Part shown: positions 49,329-57,251 of the stretch, one piece after another
How positions within the stretch are numbered: the first letter of the stretch is position 1
How the letters are laid out: each line of letters begins with the position of its first letter
DNA from: Longimicrobiales bacterium
GTDB taxonomy: Bacteria > Gemmatimonadota > Gemmatimonadetes > Longimicrobiales > Gaopeijiaceae
NCBI GenBank assembly: GCA_958296005.1
Contig: CATQHQ010000002.1
Coordinates: 1,795,501 to 1,859,500, forward strand
Direction: 5' to 3'
Length of the DNA stretch: 64,000 nt
Notes under the pieces: model-generated
What the model was told of the DNA's origin: nothing
The model's database searches: none
The model's input: the letters and a program-made list of their open reading frames with translations, nothing else
Made by a program: the position numbers and the translations under genes

Positions 49329-52300
49329 ATGCGTCAAGATGTCCTTAGGGCTACGCTGGGACGCGCGGCGGCCGCACTTGCCTTCGGGCTGGCAGCGACG
49401 GCGGCGTGCAGCGACGAGTTGACCGAGCCTCCAGTCGAAGCGGTCCCGGCGGCGGCCGACGGCTTCGCGACGACTGCTGGCGACCGCGCCGTGCTGGTGA
49501 CTCTGTACGAAGCGACGGGCGGTTCGAACTGGACCAAGAACGACAACTGGCTGACCGACGAGCCGCTGGACGCGTGGCACGGAGTCGCGACGGACGCAAG
49601 CGGCCGCGTCCAAGCACTGGCACTGAACGAGAACGGCCTGAAGGGCGAGATACCGCCCCAGCTGGGCAACTTGGCCAACCTGGAGGATCTGTACCTGGAC
49701 TTCAACGGCCTGAGGGGCAAGATACCATCCGAGCTGGGCAACTTGGCCAACCTGGAGTTTCTATGGCTGGGCGGCAACGGCCTGACGGGCGAGATACCGC
49801 CCGAGCTGGGCGGTTTGGCCAGCCTGCGGCATCTGGTACTGAGTAGCAACGACCTGACGGGCAAGATCCCGTCCGAGCTGGGCAACTTGGCCAACCTGGA
49901 GTTTCTATGGCTGGAAGACAACGGCCTGACAGGTGTGATTCCGCATACGTTCAGCGATCTGTCAAATCTGAGTCGCTTTAATTGGGCTGCGAACGCTGGT
50001 TTGTGTGCACCGGGCATACGGCGATTCATCAGCTTTGCCGAGAGCCTCGACTACCCGGTAGGGCCGTTCTGCCATGAAGCCGACGCCGCCGTGCTTCGGT
50101 CCTTCTACCATTCAACTCTAGGTTCCGCCTGGACATCGTCCGACGGCTGGCTTCAGCCAGGGCCCTTGGCCGACTGGTACGGGGTAGAGACGGATTCCGT
50201 CTCTGGTCGCGTCTCCGGACTGGACTTGAGCCGAAACGGCCTGTCCGGCAACCTGCCAGGAACCTTGGCGTCGCTGGACTTGCTTCGAGAGTTGCGGCTC
50301 GACGGAAACGGCCAACTCGGCGGTCGCCTTTGGTCGCGAATGACCGTCTTGCCGTTGCGGATTCTCTCCTACAACGGCACGAATCTGTGCACTCCGGCCA
50401 ATCCCGCGTTCCGCATGTGGTTGCGTTCGATCCCGTCGCATTCCGGCATGGGCAACGAGTGCCCGCCGCTGACGGACCGCGAAGTGCTGGGGCTCTTGTT
50501 CGAATTAACAGGGGGCCGATCGTGGGCCAAGCACGACAACTGGGCGACCGGCGCACCGCTGGACGCTTGGCACGGAATCGAGACGGACGCAAGCGGCCGC
50601 GTCCAACGGCTGAACCTGGAATACAACGGCCTGGCGGGCGAGATACCGGCCGAACTGGGCAACTTGGCCAGCCTGCGGAATCTGAACCTGGCCCTCAACG
50701 ACCTGACGGGCGAGATACCGCCCGAGTTGGGCAACTTGGCCAGCCTGGAGTGGCTGTGGCTGGGATACAACTTCCTGACGGGCGAGATCCCGTCCGAGCT
50801 GGGCGACTTGGCCAACCTGCGACGATTGAAGCTGGAATACAACTTCCTGACGGGCGAGATACCGCCGGAGTTGGGTGGCTTGGCCAACCTGGAGCAGCTG
50901 AGGCTGTCCAACAACGGCCTGACGGGCGAGATACCGTCCAAACTGGGCAACTTGGCTAGTCTGCGGCAACTGGACCTGGGAAAAAACGGCCTAACGGGCG
51001 AGGTCCCGCCGGAGCTGGGCAACTTGGCGAAGCTGGAGGTGCTGACGCTGGCCGGCAATCCAGAGCTGCTTGGGGCATTGCCGTTGGCGAACCTCGTCAA
51101 GTTGCGTGAACTCGTCCTGGGCGGCACGGAAATCTGCGTTCCGGACGCGGACGATTTCGCCGTCCAGTTGCGGCTGAGGTCGATGTGGAGGCAGTACGTT
51201 CCCGTATGCAAGGCGCAGACGGGAACGGCCACGGCGACGGCCTACATCGTGCAGGCGGTGCAGTCGGCGGATGTTCCCGTGCCGCTGGTCGCGGGCCAGC
51301 CGGGGCTGCTACGCGTGTTCGTGACGGCGCCCGATGCGGGCGGCGCGTCCATACCGTCGGGGTGGGCGACGTTCTACCAGCGGGACGGGTCCAAGCACAG
51401 CGTTCGGGTCTCGCCGGGGGACGGGGCGATACCGGCCGAGGCCGAGGCCGCAGAGGGCAGTCTCTCGTTGTCGGCGAACGTCGAGGTTCCGGGAGACGTC
51501 CTGCGGCCGGGTGCGGAGATGGTCGTGGTGCTCGACCCGGAGGATGCGCTCGACCCGGCGCTGGAGGTTCCGCAGCGCATTCCCGCGGCAGGGCGGACGG
51601 CGCTGGACGTGTACGACATGCCGGCGTTCGACGTGATGGTGGTGCCGTTCTTGTTGAAGTCCGAACCAGATTCGTCGATTCTGGACGTGACGGATGGACT
51701 GACGGCTGAAGACGAGCTCTTCGAGTTTACCCGCAGGCTGCTGCCCGTGGGGCCCATGAGCGTGACGGTTCACGAACCCGTTTGGACCTCTAGTAGGAGT
51801 GCATTTGATCTGTTGGACCAGGCCGAAGCGATTCGGGTCATGGAGGGCGGAGCAGGCTACTACATGAGCACACTCCCCAACCCGACCGGAGCAGCAGGAG
51901 TGGCCTCCGTTCCCGGCAAGGTCATGTTTTCTGTCCCACGCGGGAGAACCATCGCGCACGAGTTCGGCCACAACATGCATCTTTGGCATGCTCCCTGCGG
52001 CGAGGCGGGTGGGCCCGACCGGCGCTATCCGCACGCCGAGGGGGTTGCTGGCAAGTGGGGTTGGGATCGTCGATCCGGGCGCTTGGTGTCCCCGACGGTT
52101 CCCGACGTAATGGGCTACTGCGGCCCCGGCGGGATCAGCGACTACCACTTCGCAAACGCATTGCGGTGGCGCATGCACGACGAGGCGGGAGTCGGGGCCT
52201 ACTACGCGGGGCCGCCCACGCAGGCGCTGTTGCTTTGGGGCGGCGTCGGCACCGACGGCGGGCCGTTCCTGAACCCGGCGTTCGTGTTCGACGGCAGGCC

Positions 52301-52697
52301 GTCGCTCTTGGACGGGGCCGGCGCATGGAGGATCGTGGGCGAGGCCGGAGACGGTCGAATGCTCTTCTCCCAGCGCTTCGAGATGGCGGAGACGGCCGAC
52401 GGCGACGGCCGCTCGTCGTTCGCGCTTGCGCTTGCAGCGGACTCGGAGTGGGCGGACGCGCTGTCGCGAATCGTGTTGACCGGCCCCGACGGCACCGTGG
52501 CGATAAGCGCGGGCACCGGACCGGCTGCGGCGCTACTTCGGGACCCGGCCACGGGTAGAGTGCGCGGCATTCTGGGTAACTGGCGCGAGTCGGCAGCGGC
52601 AGGGGCGCAGCCGGACGCCGGGCGGGCGTTGCCAGAACGGAGACTGGATCTCCAGGTGAGTACCGGCATCCCCCGGTCCGACGCTTGGCGTCGCTGA
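49329..52697 (+). CDS. LRR-metzincin lipoprotein C (largest copy)
   Basis: A 1122-residue paralogue. ATG 49329 with AAGGAG 7 nt upstream; signal with possible lipid Cys27 (LAATAAC). The first LRR block has 5 units (NGLKGEIPPQLGNLANLEDL and on), then the same [21 protein letters not shown] module as copy B, then a second block of 6 units including NFLTGEIPSELGDLANLRRL. Protease site: H877-E-F-G-H881-N-M-H-L-W-H887, Met928 in DVMGYC. End [10 protein letters not shown]. It converges on coaX with a 10-bp gap, which is the island's right edge. An in-frame start at 48780 would fuse it to ATPase debris (1305 codons) but has no ribosome site. Confidence 0.82.
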   Translation: MRQDVLRATLGRAAAALAFGLAATAACSDELTEPPVEAVPAAADGFATTAGDRAVLVTLYEATGGSNWTKNDNWLTDEPLDAWHGVATDASGRVQALALNENGLKGEIPPQLGNLANLEDLYLDFNGLRGKIPSELGNLANLEFLWLGGNGLTGEIPPELGGLASLRHLVLSSNDLTGKIPSELGNLANLEFLWLEDNGLTGVIPHTFSDLSNLSRFNWAANAGLCAPGIRRFISFAESLDYPVGPFCHEADAAVLRSFYHSTLGSAWTSSDGWLQPGPLADWYGVETDSVSGRVSGLDLSRNGLSGNLPGTLASLDLLRELRLDGNGQLGGRLWSRMTVLPLRILSYNGTNLCTPANPAFRMWLRSIPSHSGMGNECPPLTDREVLGLLFELTGGRSWAKHDNWATGAPLDAWHGIETDASGRVQRLNLEYNGLAGEIPAELGNLASLRNLNLALNDLTGEIPPELGNLASLEWLWLGYNFLTGEIPSELGDLANLRRLKLEYNFLTGEIPPELGGLANLEQLRLSNNGLTGEIPSKLGNLASLRQLDLGKNGLTGEVPPELGNLAKLEVLTLAGNPELLGALPLANLVKLRELVLGGTEICVPDADDFAVQLRLRSMWRQYVPVCKAQTGTATATAYIVQAVQSADVPVPLVAGQPGLLRVFVTAPDAGGASIPSGWATFYQRDGSKHSVRVSPGDGAIPAEAEAAEGSLSLSANVEVPGDVLRPGAEMVVVLDPEDALDPALEVPQRIPAAGRTALDVYDMPAFDVMVVPFLLKSEPDSSILDVTDGLTAEDELFEFTRRLLPVGPMSVTVHEPVWTSSRSAFDLLDQAEAIRVMEGGAGYYMSTLPNPTGAAGVASVPGKVMFSVPRGRTIAHEFGHNMHLWHAPCGEAGGPDRRYPHAEGVAGKWGWDRRSGRLVSPTVPDVMGYCGPGGISDYHFANALRWRMHDEAGVGAYYAGPPTQALLLWGGVGTDGGPFLNPAFVFDGRPSLLDGAGAWRIVGEAGDGRMLFSQRFEMAETADGDGRSSFALALAADSEWADALSRIVLTGPDGTVAISAGTGPAAALLRDPATGRVRGILGNWRESAAAGAQPDAGRALPERRLDLQVSTGIPRSDAWRR

Positions 52698-52707
52698 TCT
52701 TCTCCGG

Positions 52708-53529
52708 CTAGCGAGGGTCCAGATGAGCCCCGGCGATCCCTAGGCCGTGCAAAGTGAGGAAGGGGTCGATCCGGTCCACCGCCGAGGCGTGCGGAGCGAT
52801 CATCGAGGCGAACCCCCCCGTGGCGACCACCAGCGGGTCGGCGGCGTCCCACTCTTCCTTGAGTTTCGCGACGATCCCGTCCACTGCGCTCACCGCCGAA
52901 TGGAAGACGCCGCTGCGGATGCACTCCGCCGTATTGCGGCCGACGACCGCTTGGGGCGGGGTCAACTCCACCTCTGGCAGCTGGGCGGTCCGGGAGACGA
53001 GCCAATCGAGGCCAACCCCGATTCCGGGCGCGATGACGCCTCCCTTGAAGACGCCCTGGGCGGTGATGCAGTCGTAGGTCGTCGCCGTGCCGAGATCGAC
53101 GGCGATCGTGTCTCGGCCGAAGCGGACCTTCGCGGCCAGGGTGTTGACGATCCGATCGGCGCCCACCGTCAGGGGCTCCTCCACGTCGAGGACGATCGGC
53201 AGATCGGAGTGGGCGTCGACCGCGACCACGGGTCCGTCCACGACCGACGACGCGGCCGACGTCACGGTTCGGGTGGCCGAGGGCACCACCGAGCCCACCA
53301 CACCCCTCTGCACGACCGCTCCCCTTGCCAGCGCCGGCTCAAGCAGGGCCGAGAGGAGGACTCGGTACTCGGCGATTGTCCGGGGAACGCGGGTGCTCAC
53401 TCGCCGGTGGTCCAGCACGGCGTCGCCCGAAAGGCTCATGAGGCCGAAGACGGTGTCGGTGTTGCCGATGTCGGCGACCAGCTGGCAAGAGGCCGACGGC
53501 TCCCGGCGCGCGGTTCGGGCCACGGTCAC
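52708..53529 (-). CDS. coaX: Type III pantothenate kinase
   Basis: The first step of coenzyme A synthesis, phosphorylating pantothenate; an ASKHA-fold enzyme. Length is 273 residues from GTG 53529, which overlaps the birA stop by GTGA; GTG 53523 is an alternative. Signatures: LVADIGNTDTVFGL (phosphate loop), EPLTVGADRIVNTLAA, IAVDLGTATTYDCI, GGVIAPGIGVGLDWL and VVATGGFASMI. The 16-residue N-terminal extension before LVADIG is unusual and may not be translated if a later start is used. Confidence 0.94.
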   Translation of the reverse strand: MTVARTARREPSASCQLVADIGNTDTVFGLMSLSGDAVLDHRRVSTRVPRTIAEYRVLLSALLEPALARGAVVQRGVVGSVVPSATRTVTSAASSVVDGPVVAVDAHSDLPIVLDVEEPLTVGADRIVNTLAAKVRFGRDTIAVDLGTATTYDCITAQGVFKGGVIAPGIGVGLDWLVSRTAQLPEVELTPPQAVVGRNTAECIRSGVFHSAVSAVDGIVAKLKEEWDAADPLVVATGGFASMIAPHASAVDRIDPFLTLHGLGIAGAHLDPR

Positions 53530-54392
53530 CGCCAAGACGCGACGGAGCCCGCCACCAGGTGCACGCCGGCTCCGTGCTCGTCGCGCAGGAGGAGGGACCC
53601 GTCGGCCGCCACGCCCCCGGCCACGGCGTGCAAGGACCGGACGGCGCGGGCGCCTCCCTGCGGATCGAGCACCACGCCGTCGACCACGACCGGGCGGCCC
53701 AGCAGCGGAGAACGGCGGTCGAGGGCGGCCAGCTCGCCGGGAGGAACGGCGTCGCCGGGGCGGGCGCACACCGCCGTCGCAGCGGTCCACACTGCGGGGA
53801 GCGCCTCGCCCCGCGGGACCGTTCGGCCCGTCTCCAGAAGCAGCGAGGTGGCCGGCGCCTCCAGGCCGGACGGGAGATCGGAGCGGGAGTGGTTGAGGTT
53901 CAGGCCGATCCCGGCCAGCACGGCGTCGCCCACCCTTTCGCAGAGGACGCCGCCCAGCTTGCCCCCGGCGGCGGTCAGGTCGTTGGGCCACTTCACCAGC
54001 GCGCGGAAGCCGGGGACGAGGAGCTCCAGCACGCGGGCCACCGCCAAGCCGATCCGCAACGGCAAGACGGAAGCGGGGGTGGACGGGGCCGCCGCTACGG
54101 CAACGGTGAGCCAGAGCCCCAGCGGCGCGTCCGACTCCCAGCGACGGCCGCGACGACCCCGGCCGGCGGTCTGGCGGTCGGCCACCACGAGGGCCGGAAG
54201 GGGCCGACCCGCCCGCACCAGCTCGCGCGCTCGGTCGCTGGTGGAGGTGATCCGCTCGTGGAACTCGGCCGTCTCGGCGCCCAGGCGGCGAGCCCACTCG
54301 CGGGCATCTCGGTTCTCCCACGAGGCGAGGGGCCGGGCGGGGGTCTCCACTGCCGACGAGAGCCGCGTCACTGCCGGCGAGAGCCGCGTCAC
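53526..54392 (-). CDS. birA: Biotin--[acetyl-CoA-carboxylase] ligase
   Basis: Attaches biotin to carboxylase carrier proteins. Length is 288 residues; it lacks the N-terminal HTH of E. coli BirA, so it is a monofunctional ligase. Signatures: ITSTSDRARELVRAG, VADRQTAGRGRRGRRWES (biotinyl-AMP loop), LVKWPNDL, KLGGVLCE and AGIGLNLNHS, with a C-terminal SH3-like domain (RPVVVDG). GTG 54392 overlaps the uppP stop by 4 nt. The first codons are an exact duplication (GTGACGCGGCTCTCG occurs again 21 nt later at 54371), so two equivalent starts exist. Confidence 0.93.
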   Translation of the reverse strand: MTRLSPAVTRLSSAVETPARPLASWENRDAREWARRLGAETAEFHERITSTSDRARELVRAGRPLPALVVADRQTAGRGRRGRRWESDAPLGLWLTVAVAAAPSTPASVLPLRIGLAVARVLELLVPGFRALVKWPNDLTAAGGKLGGVLCERVGDAVLAGIGLNLNHSRSDLPSGLEAPATSLLLETGRTVPRGEALPAVWTAATAVCARPGDAVPPGELAALDRRSPLLGRPVVVDGVVLDPQGGARAVRSLHAVAGGVAADGSLLLRDEHGAGVHLVAGSVASWR

Positions 54393-55168
54393 TGCCGGCT
54401 CCCGAACCAGAGCAGCGCGGCCCCCACCACCCACAGGTAGGGGGCGAAGCGGTGGAACGACCGGCTCGCCAGCATGGCGTGGAAGGTGCGGATGGCGAGC
54501 ACTCCGGCAAGGCAGGCGACCGCCGCCGCAACGGCTAGGGTCGGGGCGGACACCCCCGAGCCGGCCACCTCGGGGAGCTTGAGCAGCGCCGCGCCGCCGA
54601 CCGCCGGAACCGACATGAGAAAGGAAAACGCCGCCGCCTCCGACGGGTCCACGCCCTTCCACAACGCCGCGACCACGGTGGTCCCGGAGCGCGACACCCC
54701 CGGCACGACCGCCAGCGCCTGGGCGAACCCCATGACGACGGCCGTCCAGACGCCGGGCCGGGCGGAGGGCGACCGGCCCAGGGCGCGTCGCGCCGACCAG
54801 AGCACGAGTCCCGTCGCGATCAGCGCCGCGCCCACCAGCGGAGGCGACTCGAAGAGGGACTCGAAGAACCCGCCGAAGCCGATCCCGGCAACGCCTGCCG
54901 GCACCGAGGCCAGCAGCAACAGCCCGGCGTACGCAAGCTGCGCCCGGTCGCCCCGGACCACGCCGGCGACGAGAGTCGCTATCCGCTGGCGGTAGACCAG
55001 CAGCACCGAGCCCAGAGTCGCCACGTGAAGCGCGACCTCGAACCCGACGCCGGGCAGCTCGATGCCCAGGAACGCCTGTCCCATGACCAGGTGCCCGGAG
55101 CTGGACACGGGCAGGAACTCCGTCGCCCCCTGGAGGAACCCCAGGAAGACGGCTTCGGGCCAACTCAC
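54389..55168 (-). CDS. uppP: Undecaprenyl-diphosphate phosphatase
   Basis: An integral membrane enzyme recycling the C55 lipid carrier of peptidoglycan synthesis. Length is 259 residues with about 7-8 hydrophobic segments. The catalytic blocks are FLQGATEFLPVSSSGHL and VVPGVSRSGTTVVAAL. GTG 55168 overlaps the bshA stop by 4 nt. The upstream frame is bshA's shadow. Confidence 0.95.
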   Translation of the reverse strand: MSWPEAVFLGFLQGATEFLPVSSSGHLVMGQAFLGIELPGVGFEVALHVATLGSVLLVYRQRIATLVAGVVRGDRAQLAYAGLLLLASVPAGVAGIGFGGFFESLFESPPLVGAALIATGLVLWSARRALGRSPSARPGVWTAVVMGFAQALAVVPGVSRSGTTVVAALWKGVDPSEAAAFSFLMSVPAVGGAALLKLPEVAGSGVSAPTLAVAAAVACLAGVLAIRTFHAMLASRSFHRFAPYLWVVGAALLWFGSRQ

Positions 55169-56310
55169 GGCTTGCGTCCGGCCTCGGCGTCGGCGCGGAC
55201 GCTCTCGTAGTACGACTCGTAGATCGGCACTACCTGCTTGGCCTCGAACCGCTCCACCGCCGTCCGTCGGGCGGCCTCGCCGAAGCGCTGCCACTGCGCC
55301 GGGTCCGCCAGCAACCCGGCCGCCGCTTCGGTGGCGTCCGCCACGGCGCCTCGCGGCACGAGCCAGCCCGCCTCGCCGTGGGGCACCACCTCCGGCAACC
55401 CTCCCGCAGCGTAGCCGACGACCGGGGCGCCGCAGGCCATCGCCTCCAACGCGGCCAAGCCGAAGGACTCGCTCTCGCTCGGCATCAGAAAGAGGTCGGC
55501 GCAAGCCAGAAGCTCGTGAACGGCGGCGTGCTTGCCGAGGAAGAGCACGTCGTCCTCGATCCCAAGCTCGCGGACGGCGGCGGCGGCCCGAGAGCGCTCG
55601 GGACCGTCGCCCACCAAGACCAGCCGGGCCGGCACGGCCTTGCGGATGCCGGCGAAGATGCGGATCACGTCGGGAACTCGCTTGACGGGACGGAAGTTGG
55701 ACACGTGCATGACGATCTTCTCGCCGCCCGGTGCCAGGACCTGGCGGTGGCAGGGAGCTCCTTCCCGGCGGAAGAGCGCGGTGTCCACGAAGTTGGGGAC
55801 GACCCGGATCCGCTCTTCGGGAACCTCGAAGTCCCGCACCGTCGCTTCCCGGAGGAAGCTCGAGACGGCGGTGATCCCCTGGGAGCGCAGGATCGAGAAG
55901 CGAGTGATCGCCCGAAAGGACGGGTCGAGGCCGACCAGCGTCACGTCGGTGCCGTGAAGGGTGGTGACGAGGGGCGGCGCGTCGCCGTCGAGCATCTCCT
56001 GGGCGATCCAGGCCGACATCGCGTGGGGGATGGCGTAGTGGACGTGCATCACGTCCAGCTCCTCGCGCAACGCCGTGTCGTGGATCGCCGCGGCCAGGGA
56101 GAGCATGTAGGGCGGGTGCTCGAAGAGGGGGTAGCGATCAACCTTGACTTCGTGCAGGTAGACCCGCTCCCGGAAGCCCGACAGGCGAAACGGCTGGGCG
56201 TAGGACACGAAGTGGACCTCGTGGCCGCGCTCTGCCAAGCCGATCCCGAGGGCCGTCGCCACTGCCCCGGAGCCGCCGTACGTGGGGTAGCAGGTGATCC
56301 CGATCTTCAT
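55165..56310 (-). CDS. bshA: N-acetyl-alpha-D-glucosaminyl L-malate synthase BshA
   Basis: A GT4 glycosyltransferase that joins UDP-GlcNAc and L-malate, the first step of bacillithiol synthesis. Length is 381 residues from ATG 56310. The start MKIGITCYPTYGGSGAVATA, VHFVSYAQPFRL, LHGTDVTLVG, VVPNFVDTALF, VMHVSNFRPVKRVPDV and the donor-site ESESFGLAALEAMACGAPVV match BshA closely. It overlaps miaA by ATGA. bshB and bshC are not in the window. Confidence 0.93.
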   Translation of the reverse strand: MKIGITCYPTYGGSGAVATALGIGLAERGHEVHFVSYAQPFRLSGFRERVYLHEVKVDRYPLFEHPPYMLSLAAAIHDTALREELDVMHVHYAIPHAMSAWIAQEMLDGDAPPLVTTLHGTDVTLVGLDPSFRAITRFSILRSQGITAVSSFLREATVRDFEVPEERIRVVPNFVDTALFRREGAPCHRQVLAPGGEKIVMHVSNFRPVKRVPDVIRIFAGIRKAVPARLVLVGDGPERSRAAAAVRELGIEDDVLFLGKHAAVHELLACADLFLMPSESESFGLAALEAMACGAPVVGYAAGGLPEVVPHGEAGWLVPRGAVADATEAAAGLLADPAQWQRFGEAARRTAVERFEAKQVVPIYESYYESVRADAEAGRKP

Positions 56311-57251
56311 TGGGCGGCGGCCCGCCGCCACGCGTCGACGACGGCGCGGGTGCGGGCGTCGAGGGCGGCCGTGGCGTCTATGCGAACGGCGTCGGGTCCC
56401 AGCTGGTGCCGGAACCAGGTGCGCTGCCGGCGAGCGTACCGCCGCGTCGCGGCTTGGGTCCGCTCCACGGCCTTCGCCAGCGTGATCCGTCCCTGCAGGT
56501 GGTCCACCGCCTCTCGATAGCCTACGCCGTCGAGGCCCGGAGCGTCCGGGGCGCAGCCTTCCGCCAGCAAGCGGGCGGTCTCCTCCACGAACCCTGCGGC
56601 GATCATCGCCGAGACGCGACGTTCGATCCGCTCGGAGAGGACGGGCGGGGGCATCTCGAGCACGCACACCACGGCCCGCAGGGGCGCGTCGCGGGAGGGC
56701 GCGCGCTGGTGCCACCACGAGAGGGGACACCCCGTCAGGAGGGCGATCGTCGCCGTGCGAAGCATCCGCTGCCGGCCCCCCGCGACTGCGGTCTCGGCCC
56801 GAGCCGGATCGAGGACGCGCACCCACCGGGCCAGCTCGGCGGGCGGGAGCGCGGAGAGCGCGTCCTCCAGAGCGCGGCGCCGGTCGGGGTCCAGCGGGGG
56901 CTCCTCGAAGATCGGGTCGGTCAGGACCTTGAGGTAGAACCCGGTGCCGCCGACCAGGATCGGCACTCGGCCTCGGCGCGTAATCCCGGCAATCCACCGT
57001 CGGGCGTCCCTGCCGAACTCGCCGGCGGCGTAGCGTTCGTCGGGGTCCCGGATGTCGAGGCCGTGGTGGGGGACCGTCGCCCGTTCCTGGGGCGTGGCCT
57101 TGGCTGTGCCCACGTCCATTCCCCGGTACACTTGGCGCGAGTCCATGGAGACGATCTCGCCGTCCAGAGCGAGGGCGACCTGGATCGAGACGCGGGTCTT
57201 GCCGGTGGCGGTGGGGCCGACGACTGCCAGGAAGTCCGGCTTGGCGGTCAC
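56307..57251 (-). CDS. miaA: tRNA dimethylallyltransferase
   Basis: Transfers a dimethylallyl group to A37 of tRNAs reading UNN codons. Length is 314 residues from GTG 57251. P-loop VVGPTATGKTRVS at the start, then SMDSRQVYRGMDVGTAKAT, VPHHGLDIRDPDE, ILVGGTGFYLKVLTDP and a C-terminal RRYARRQRTWFRHQ. It overlaps mutL by GTGA and bshA by ATGA, a translationally coupled position. Confidence 0.96.
   Translation of the reverse strand: MTAKPDFLAVVGPTATGKTRVSIQVALALDGEIVSMDSRQVYRGMDVGTAKATPQERATVPHHGLDIRDPDERYAAGEFGRDARRWIAGITRRGRVPILVGGTGFYLKVLTDPIFEEPPLDPDRRRALEDALSALPPAELARWVRVLDPARAETAVAGGRQRMLRTATIALLTGCPLSWWHQRAPSRDAPLRAVVCVLEMPPPVLSERIERRVSAMIAAGFVEETARLLAEGCAPDAPGLDGVGYREAVDHLQGRITLAKAVERTQAATRRYARRQRTWFRHQLGPDAVRIDATAALDARTRAVVDAWRRAAAQ

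Noticed and set aside
33491..52697. Diversity-generating retroelement behind LRR variation
   Set aside because: No reverse transcriptase, template repeat or adenine-biased variation is visible; differences are whole-unit and fit recombination.
33491..52697. Transposon or prophage origin of the island
   Set aside because: No transposase, integrase, terminal inverted repeats or att-like duplication could be found at the edges.
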